Positions 58,442 through 64,000 of a DNA stretch of 64,000 nucleotides are shown piece after piece. This DNA is from Vicinamibacteria bacterium (GTDB lineage Bacteria; Acidobacteriota; Vicinamibacteria; Vicinamibacterales; UBA8438). The DNA lies in NCBI GenBank assembly GCA_022820825.1, contig JAJEEU010000024.1, positions 62,001 through 126,000 of the forward strand. Reading direction: 5' to 3'. The notes under the pieces were generated by a model, which worked only from the letters and a program-made list of their open reading frames with translations, was not told the origin of the DNA and did not search any database. The first letter of the stretch is position 1. The number at the start of each line of letters is the position of its first letter. The position numbers and the translations under genes were made by a program.

Positions 58442-61400
58442 TTGATGGAGGGGTTCCACCCGCTTACCCGGGCCTGGTTCGCCAGTTCCTTCGCCGCGCC
58501 GACCAAACCCCAGTTGCAGGCGTGGCCGGAGATACGCGCCGGCCGCGACGTCCTGATCGCAGCGCCCACCGGTTCCGGCAAGACCCTCGCCGCATTCCTC
58601 ATCTGCCTGGATGACCTGATCGCGCGCGGCGCAGCCGGCGACGGCCTGCCCGATCACGTGGAGGTCGTGTACGTCTCGCCGCTGAAGGCGCTGAGCACGG
58701 ACATCCACCGCAACCTGGAGGCGCCGCTGTCCGGGATCGCGGCGCTGGCCGCGGAGGAGGGCCTGGATCTGGAACCGATCCGGACCGCCGTCCGGACCGG
58801 GGATACGCCCGCGGGTGAGCGGGCGCAGATGGTGCGGCGTCCGCCGCACGTGCTGGTCACGACGCCGGAATCGCTCTTCATCCTGCTGACGGCCGAACGC
58901 GGCCGCCGGGCGCTGCAGCGCACGCGGGTCGTGATTGTCGACGAGATCCACGCCATGGTGGACGACAAGCGCGGCTCGCACCTGGCTCTCACGCTGGCGC
59001 GCCTGGATCACCTCGTGCGAGAGGCGGGCGGCCCCCGGCCGCAGCGCATCGGCTTGTCCGCGACGGTCAACCCGATCGAGGAAGTCGCCCGCTACCTGCG
59101 CGGCGACGCGCCCGCCGATCCGGTGATCGTGAACGCCGGCCACCGGCGCGAGCTCGACCTGGCCGTGGAGGTTCCCGAGGAAGAGCTCGGGATGGTGGCC
59201 ACCAACGAAATGTGGGGCGAGATCTACGACCGGATCACCGGGCTCGTCTCCGAGCACCGCACCACGCTGGTATTCGTCAATACGCGGCGGCTGGCAGAGC
59301 GGGTGGCCCACCGCCTGGCGGAGCGCGCCGGCGCCGACGCGGTGCTGGCGCACCACGGCAGCTTGTCGCGCCAGTTGCGGCAGCAGGCCGAGAGCGATCT
59401 GAAGGCGGGGCGCCTGCGTTGCGTCGTCGCCACCGCGTCGCTGGAGCTCGGCATCGACATCGGCTCGGTCGACCTGGTCTGCCAGATCGGCTCCCCGCGC
59501 TCGATTGCCGTCGCCCTGCAGCGCGTGGGCCGGTCGGGACACAAGGTGGAGCGGTCGCACGTGCCGAAGGGCCGCTTCTTCCCGACGACGCGCGACGAGC
59601 TGATCGAGACGGCGGCGCTGGTGCGCGCGGTGCGGCGCGGCGTGCTCGACCGGCGCGTGATCCCCGACTGGCCGCGCGACATCCTGGCCCAGCAGATCGT
59701 GGCGGCCGCCGCGTGCGAGCCGTGGGAGGAGGACGAGCTGTACGAGCTCGTGCGGGGCGCGTATCCGTACCGCAACCTGCCGCGATCCGAATTCGACGCG
59801 GTCGTCGCGATGCTGTCCGACGGGATCGCGACGGACCGCGGCCGGCACGGCGCCTACGTCCACCGCGACCGCGTCAACCGCGCGCTGCGCGGCCGGCGCG
59901 GCGGGCGGCTGGCGGCCATGACCTCCGGCGGCGCCATCCCGGACAACGCCAACTACCTCGTCGTAGCCGAGCCGGAGCGCGCCACGGTCGGCACCGTGGA
60001 CGAGGACTTCGCGGTCGAGAGCCTCGCGGGCGACATCTTCCTGCTCGGCACGACCTCGTGGCGCATCCGGCGCGTGGAGGCGGGCCAGGTCCGCGTGGAG
60101 GATGCCCGCGGCGCGGCGCCGTCCATACCGTTCTGGCGCGGCGAGGCGCCCGGACGCACTGCCGAGCTGTCCGCCGAGGTGTCGGAGGTCCGCCTGCGGA
60201 TCGCGGAGCTGACCGGCGTGCCCGGCGTGGAGGGCGCGCCGCCGGCCGGTGCGGCCGAGGCGTTCCTGCAGGAGCAGTGCGGCCTGAACGCGTACGGCGC
60301 GGAGCAGGCGGCGGCGTACGTCCGGGCGGGGGTCGCCGCCCTCGGCGCGGCGCCCGCGGTCGACACGGTCATCGCCGAGCGTTTCTTCGACGAGGGGGGC
60401 GGGATGCAGCTCGTCATCCATGCCCCGTTCGGCGCGCGGATCAACCGCGCCTGGGGCCTGGCCCTGCGCAAGCGCTTCTGCCGCTCGTTCAACTTCGAGC
60501 TGCAGGCTGCAGCGACCGACAACGGCATCGTCATATCGCTCGCGGAGCAGCACAGCTTCCCGCTGGAGTCGATCTACCGCTTCCTGTCACCCGGCACGGT
60601 CGCCGACGTCCTCACCCAGGCGCTGCTGCCGGCGCCCATGTTCACCGCGCGCTGGCGCTGGAACGCGTCCCGGGCGCTGGCCGTCCTGCGCTTCGCCGGC
60701 GGCCGCAAGGTGCCGCCGCCCATCCAGCGCATGCGTTCGGACGACCTGCTCGCCTCGGTCTTTCCGGATCAGGTCGCCTGCCAGGAGAACTTGACCGGCG
60801 AGATCCGCATTCCGAGCCACCCGCTCGTGGACGAGACGATTCGCGACTGCCTGCACGAGGCGATGGACCTCGACGGGCTGCGCGCGGTGATTGCCGCCAT
60901 CGAGGACGGCCGCATCGCGACGCGGGCCATCGAGACCGCCGAGCCGTCGGCGTTCAGCCACGAGATCCTGAACGCCAATCCGTACGCGTTTCTCGACGAC
61001 GCCCCGCTGGAGGAGCGCCGGGCGCGGGCGGTGCAACTGCGCCGCACGCTGCCGCGCGACGCCCGCGAGGTCGGCGCGCTCGACGCGGCGGCGATCGCCG
61101 AGGTGGCTCGCGAATCGTGGCCGCTGGTGCGCGACGCCGACGAGCTGCACGACGCGTTGCTGACCTTGACGGTCACGCCGCCGGTGGCAGCCTGGCAGGA
61201 TTGGTATGCCGAGCTGGAGCGGGACCGGAGAGCGACCATCATCCTCGTGGACGGCCAGCGGTTGTGGCTGCCGACGGAGCGCCGGCGCATGGTGGAGACG
61301 CTCTATCCCGGTGGACGGCTGGTCCGGGACGTGCCGGAAGTCGAGCAGCCGCGGCCGGACAGCACCGAGGCGGCCGCCGCGGAGGTGCTGCGCGGCTGGC

Positions 61401-62749
61401 TCGAGTCTTCGGGACCGCAGCGGCCGAGCGTGCTGGCGGGGAAGCTGGCGCTGCCGCCGGAGGTGGTCGACGCGGCGCTCGCGCGCCTGGAAGGCGAGGG
61501 CCAGGTGTTGCGCGGACAGTTCTCGCCGGGTGAGGCCGCCGGCGGCGAGACCGAGTGGTGCAACCGGCGCGTGCTCGCCCGCATTCACCGGCTTACGCTG
61601 GGACGGCTGCGGCGGGAGATAGAGCCCGTTTCGGCGGCCGACTTCGTGCGCTTCCTGGCGCGCTGGCAGCATGTCGCGCCGGGCACGCGGCTGCACGGAG
61701 CGGCCGGCCTGCTGCAGGTGATCAGGCAATTGCAGGGGTACGAGATCTCGGCGGCCGCGTGGGAGCCTGAAGTACTGGCGCGGCGCGTGGCGGGCTACAG
61801 TCCGGAGCTCCTGGACCGACTCTGCCTGGCGGGCGAGGTGATGTGGGGGCGGTTGTCGCCGCATCCGGCGTTCGAGGCGGATGCCGCGGCGCCGGAGGAA
61901 GCGCGGCGCAACGGGCGGCCGCGGCGGCGCGTGCGGCCCACCCGGACGGCGCCGGTGGCGGTGTTCCTCCGCGAGGATGCGCCCTGGCTGGTGCCGCAGC
62001 GGACCGCCGGCGACGCCGAGTCCCCGGCGCTCTCCCATGCCGCCCGGGAGGTGCTGGAGCAGATGGAAGCGCGCGGCGCGTCCTTTCTGCGCGATCTCGT
62101 GCGCACGACCGGCCGGCTGCCGAGCGAGGTGGAGGACGGGCTGTGGGAGCTGGTTGCCGCGGGACTGGTCACCGCCGACGGCTTCGACAACCTGCGGTCG
62201 TTGATCGATCCCAGGCGACGCCGCGGCGAGGGCCGCTTCCGGACCGCGCGCCCGCGGCACGCGGCCGGCCGTTGGGCGCTGCTCCGGGTGTACACGTCGG
62301 ACGCAACGAACGCCGCCGACGGCGGAGACGCTGCTGCCGCCGCGGAAGCGTTCGCCCGCCAGTTGCTGCTGCGCTGGGGCGTGGTGTTTCGGGACATCAT
62401 CGCCCGCGAGGCGCTGGCGCCGCCGTGGCGCGAGCTGCTGCGGGCGCTGCGCATGCTGGAGGCCTGCGGCGAGATCCGCGGCGGCCGGTTCGTTGACGGC
62501 TTCCTCGGGGAGCAGTTCGCCCGGCCGGAGGCGGTCGACGCGTTGCGCGCGGTCCGGCGCGGCCGCGAGGGCTCCGCGGCGAACGGCCACCTGCGGCTGC
62601 CGGCGGCCGATCCGCTGAACCTGCTCGGCATCATCGTCCCGGGCCAGCGGGTGAACGCGCTCTCCGGCGCCACGGTCGAGTTGCTGCCGGCGCCACCGCC
62701 GGACGGTGAACCCGCCGCCGCACCCATGGCCGCCGCTCCTGTAAAGTAG
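58442..62749 (+). CDS. Lhr-type large DEAD/DEAH-box helicase
   Basis: APTGSGKTLAAFL, VIVDEIHAM (DEIH), VGRSGH; 1435 aa with Lhr-like C-terminal domains. Confidence 0.93.
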   Translation: MMEGFHPLTRAWFASSFAAPTKPQLQAWPEIRAGRDVLIAAPTGSGKTLAAFLICLDDLIARGAAGDGLPDHVEVVYVSPLKALSTDIHRNLEAPLSGIAALAAEEGLDLEPIRTAVRTGDTPAGERAQMVRRPPHVLVTTPESLFILLTAERGRRALQRTRVVIVDEIHAMVDDKRGSHLALTLARLDHLVREAGGPRPQRIGLSATVNPIEEVARYLRGDAPADPVIVNAGHRRELDLAVEVPEEELGMVATNEMWGEIYDRITGLVSEHRTTLVFVNTRRLAERVAHRLAERAGADAVLAHHGSLSRQLRQQAESDLKAGRLRCVVATASLELGIDIGSVDLVCQIGSPRSIAVALQRVGRSGHKVERSHVPKGRFFPTTRDELIETAALVRAVRRGVLDRRVIPDWPRDILAQQIVAAAACEPWEEDELYELVRGAYPYRNLPRSEFDAVVAMLSDGIATDRGRHGAYVHRDRVNRALRGRRGGRLAAMTSGGAIPDNANYLVVAEPERATVGTVDEDFAVESLAGDIFLLGTTSWRIRRVEAGQVRVEDARGAAPSIPFWRGEAPGRTAELSAEVSEVRLRIAELTGVPGVEGAPPAGAAEAFLQEQCGLNAYGAEQAAAYVRAGVAALGAAPAVDTVIAERFFDEGGGMQLVIHAPFGARINRAWGLALRKRFCRSFNFELQAAATDNGIVISLAEQHSFPLESIYRFLSPGTVADVLTQALLPAPMFTARWRWNASRALAVLRFAGGRKVPPPIQRMRSDDLLASVFPDQVACQENLTGEIRIPSHPLVDETIRDCLHEAMDLDGLRAVIAAIEDGRIATRAIETAEPSAFSHEILNANPYAFLDDAPLEERRARAVQLRRTLPRDAREVGALDAAAIAEVARESWPLVRDADELHDALLTLTVTPPVAAWQDWYAELERDRRATIILVDGQRLWLPTERRRMVETLYPGGRLVRDVPEVEQPRPDSTEAAAAEVLRGWLESSGPQRPSVLAGKLALPPEVVDAALARLEGEGQVLRGQFSPGEAAGGETEWCNRRVLARIHRLTLGRLRREIEPVSAADFVRFLARWQHVAPGTRLHGAAGLLQVIRQLQGYEISAAAWEPEVLARRVAGYSPELLDRLCLAGEVMWGRLSPHPAFEADAAAPEEARRNGRPRRRVRPTRTAPVAVFLREDAPWLVPQRTAGDAESPALSHAAREVLEQMEARGASFLRDLVRTTGRLPSEVEDGLWELVAAGLVTADGFDNLRSLIDPRRRRGEGRFRTARPRHAAGRWALLRVYTSDATNAADGGDAAAAAEAFARQLLLRWGVVFRDIIAREALAPPWRELLRALRMLEACGEIRGGRFVDGFLGEQFARPEAVDALRAVRRGREGSAANGHLRLPAADPLNLLGIIVPGQRVNALSGATVELLPAPPPDGEPAAAPMAAAPVK

Positions 62750-62783
62750 GGCGCGCACGGCGCGCCGCGGAAGGACTCCGTCA

Positions 62784-64000
62784 ATGACATCGAGACACTT
62801 GCTGGCCGCCCTGCCGCTTGCCGCGGTTGCCTGCGCGGGTGCAGAAGCGCCGCCGCCGGTTGCGGAGAGTCAGCGCGCGATCGTCGAGCGGCTTGCCGAC
62901 GACGCGCTCGAAGGGCGCATGACCGGCTCGCCGGGCATCCAGGAGGCGGCCGGCTACATCATCGGGCAACTCAGGGCGATCGGCGCCGAGCCGCTGCCGG
63001 GAGTGGGCGGCTACCGCCAGGCGTTTGCGTACACGGCGGGCGTCACCGACGCCGGCACGACCGTCGCGTTCGCCCATGAGGACGGCGCGCCGCTGCCGCA
63101 CCCCGATGGCGGCGGGAACCTGGCGCGCGCCCTGTCCTTCTCGGAGAACGGCACGGTCGAGGGTCCGCTGGTGTTCGCCGGCTACGGGCTGTCGGTGCCG
63201 GAGACCGACGGTTTCAGTTACGACAGCTACGCCACGCTGGACGTGACGGACAAGATCGTCCTGGTGCTGCGCTACTTCCCCGAGGACGCAGAAGGCGACC
63301 TGCGCGCCACGCTGGCGCGCTACGCCGGTCTGCGCTACAAGGCGCTGGCCGCACGCGAGCGGGGCGCCGCCGGACTGATCGTGGTCACCGGCCCGCGCTC
63401 GCCCAACGCCGGCGACCTGGTGCCTCTCACGTTCGACACGGCGGTGGCCGACTCGGGCATCGTGGCGGCCACGGTGGACGGCAGAATGGCGAAGGTCATC
63501 CTTGAAAGCGCCGATCGGACGCTCGTGGAGGTGCAGGCGTCGCTGGATACCGCCAATCCCCACGTCACCGGTTTCGACCTGCCGCTGACGGCAACCATCG
63601 AAGCGAAGCTCGACAGCTCGGAGGCGACCGGGCACAACGTGCTGGGCTACCTGCCGCCGACCGGCAACGGCGCGGTCGACAAGCCGTACCTGATGCTGGG
63701 GGCGCACTACGACCACCTGGGCCACGGGCGGGTGGACTCGCTGGCGCGCGCCGACGAGGCAGGCGATGTTCACAACGGCGCCGACGACAACGCCTCGGGC
63801 GTGGCCGCCGTGCTGGCGGCGGGCGGGGAGCTGGCGGCGGCCGAGCGCGACCGCGGCGTCATCCTCGCCTTCTGGTCCGGCGAGGAGATCGGACTGCTCG
63901 GGTCGCGCGACTTCGTCGAGCAAGCGCCGGTCCCGATGGATCAGATTGCCGCCTATCTCAACTTCGACATGGTCGGCCGCCTGCGGGACAACAACCTCAG
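62784..64000 (+). CDS. M28-family metallopeptidase with PA-type domain (3' end outside window)
   Basis: Signal peptide; GAHYDHLG, NGADDNASGVAAVL, LAFWSGEEIGLLGSRDFV. Confidence 0.88.
   Translation, partial: MTSRHLLAALPLAAVACAGAEAPPPVAESQRAIVERLADDALEGRMTGSPGIQEAAGYIIGQLRAIGAEPLPGVGGYRQAFAYTAGVTDAGTTVAFAHEDGAPLPHPDGGGNLARALSFSENGTVEGPLVFAGYGLSVPETDGFSYDSYATLDVTDKIVLVLRYFPEDAEGDLRATLARYAGLRYKALAARERGAAGLIVVTGPRSPNAGDLVPLTFDTAVADSGIVAATVDGRMAKVILESADRTLVEVQASLDTANPHVTGFDLPLTATIEAKLDSSEATGHNVLGYLPPTGNGAVDKPYLMLGAHYDHLGHGRVDSLARADEAGDVHNGADDNASGVAAVLAAGGELAAAERDRGVILAFWSGEEIGLLGSRDFVEQAPVPMDQIAAYLNFDMVGRLRDNNL

Noticed and set aside
55372-58602. 1076-aa minus-strand ORF
   Set aside because: Antisense of the DUF349 gene; Arg/Leu/Ala-rich shadow translation caused by high GC, no domain motifs.
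59212-61533. 773-aa plus-strand ORF inside the helicase region
   Set aside because: Out-of-frame shadow of the Lhr-type helicase; low-complexity RGRA-type composition.

Overview
High-GC bacterial chromosomal window. Gene content and codon bias look like Acidobacteriota, but this is inference only. Most of it is housekeeping: enolase, ParE/ParC, Amt, an AGCS symporter, a TAXI-TRAP transporter, a B12 riboswitch with uptake and salvage genes, ABC exporters, MATE, an Lhr-type helicase, a DUF349 protein, two cyclophilins, and an ACP/AMP-ligase/acyltransferase fusion. Accessory DNA is scattered between these genes: VapBC, a RES/Xre toxin-antitoxin pair, an autoinhibited Fic protein, a NYN nuclease, a DUF4143-type AAA ATPase, an ARPP-1-like gene with a truncated copy, and remnants of PIN and VapB genes. 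The strongest candidate for an undescribed system is at 46.57-51.21 kb on the minus strand. It has an RtcR-like sigma-54 activator with a CARF-like N-terminal domain, then a well-formed sigma-54 promoter (TGGCATG-N4-TTGCA, GG-N10-GC) in the 29-bp gap, then an AAA ATPase (ABC/OLD-like) translationally coupled (TGATG) to a protein with a PLD-like HxRx4D motif. No rtcBA or CRISPR locus is present in the window. Second-tier items are: an AAA ATPase gene bracketed by a diverged 132-bp copy of the neighbouring permease 3' end that starts exactly at the stop codon; a FAD-oxidoreductase/chorismate-lyase-like/HemN-like radical SAM gene cluster; a MITE-like 163-bp element with 24-bp perfect inverted ends; and several palindromes at start codons. 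No homology search was possible, so all family names come from motif recognition.
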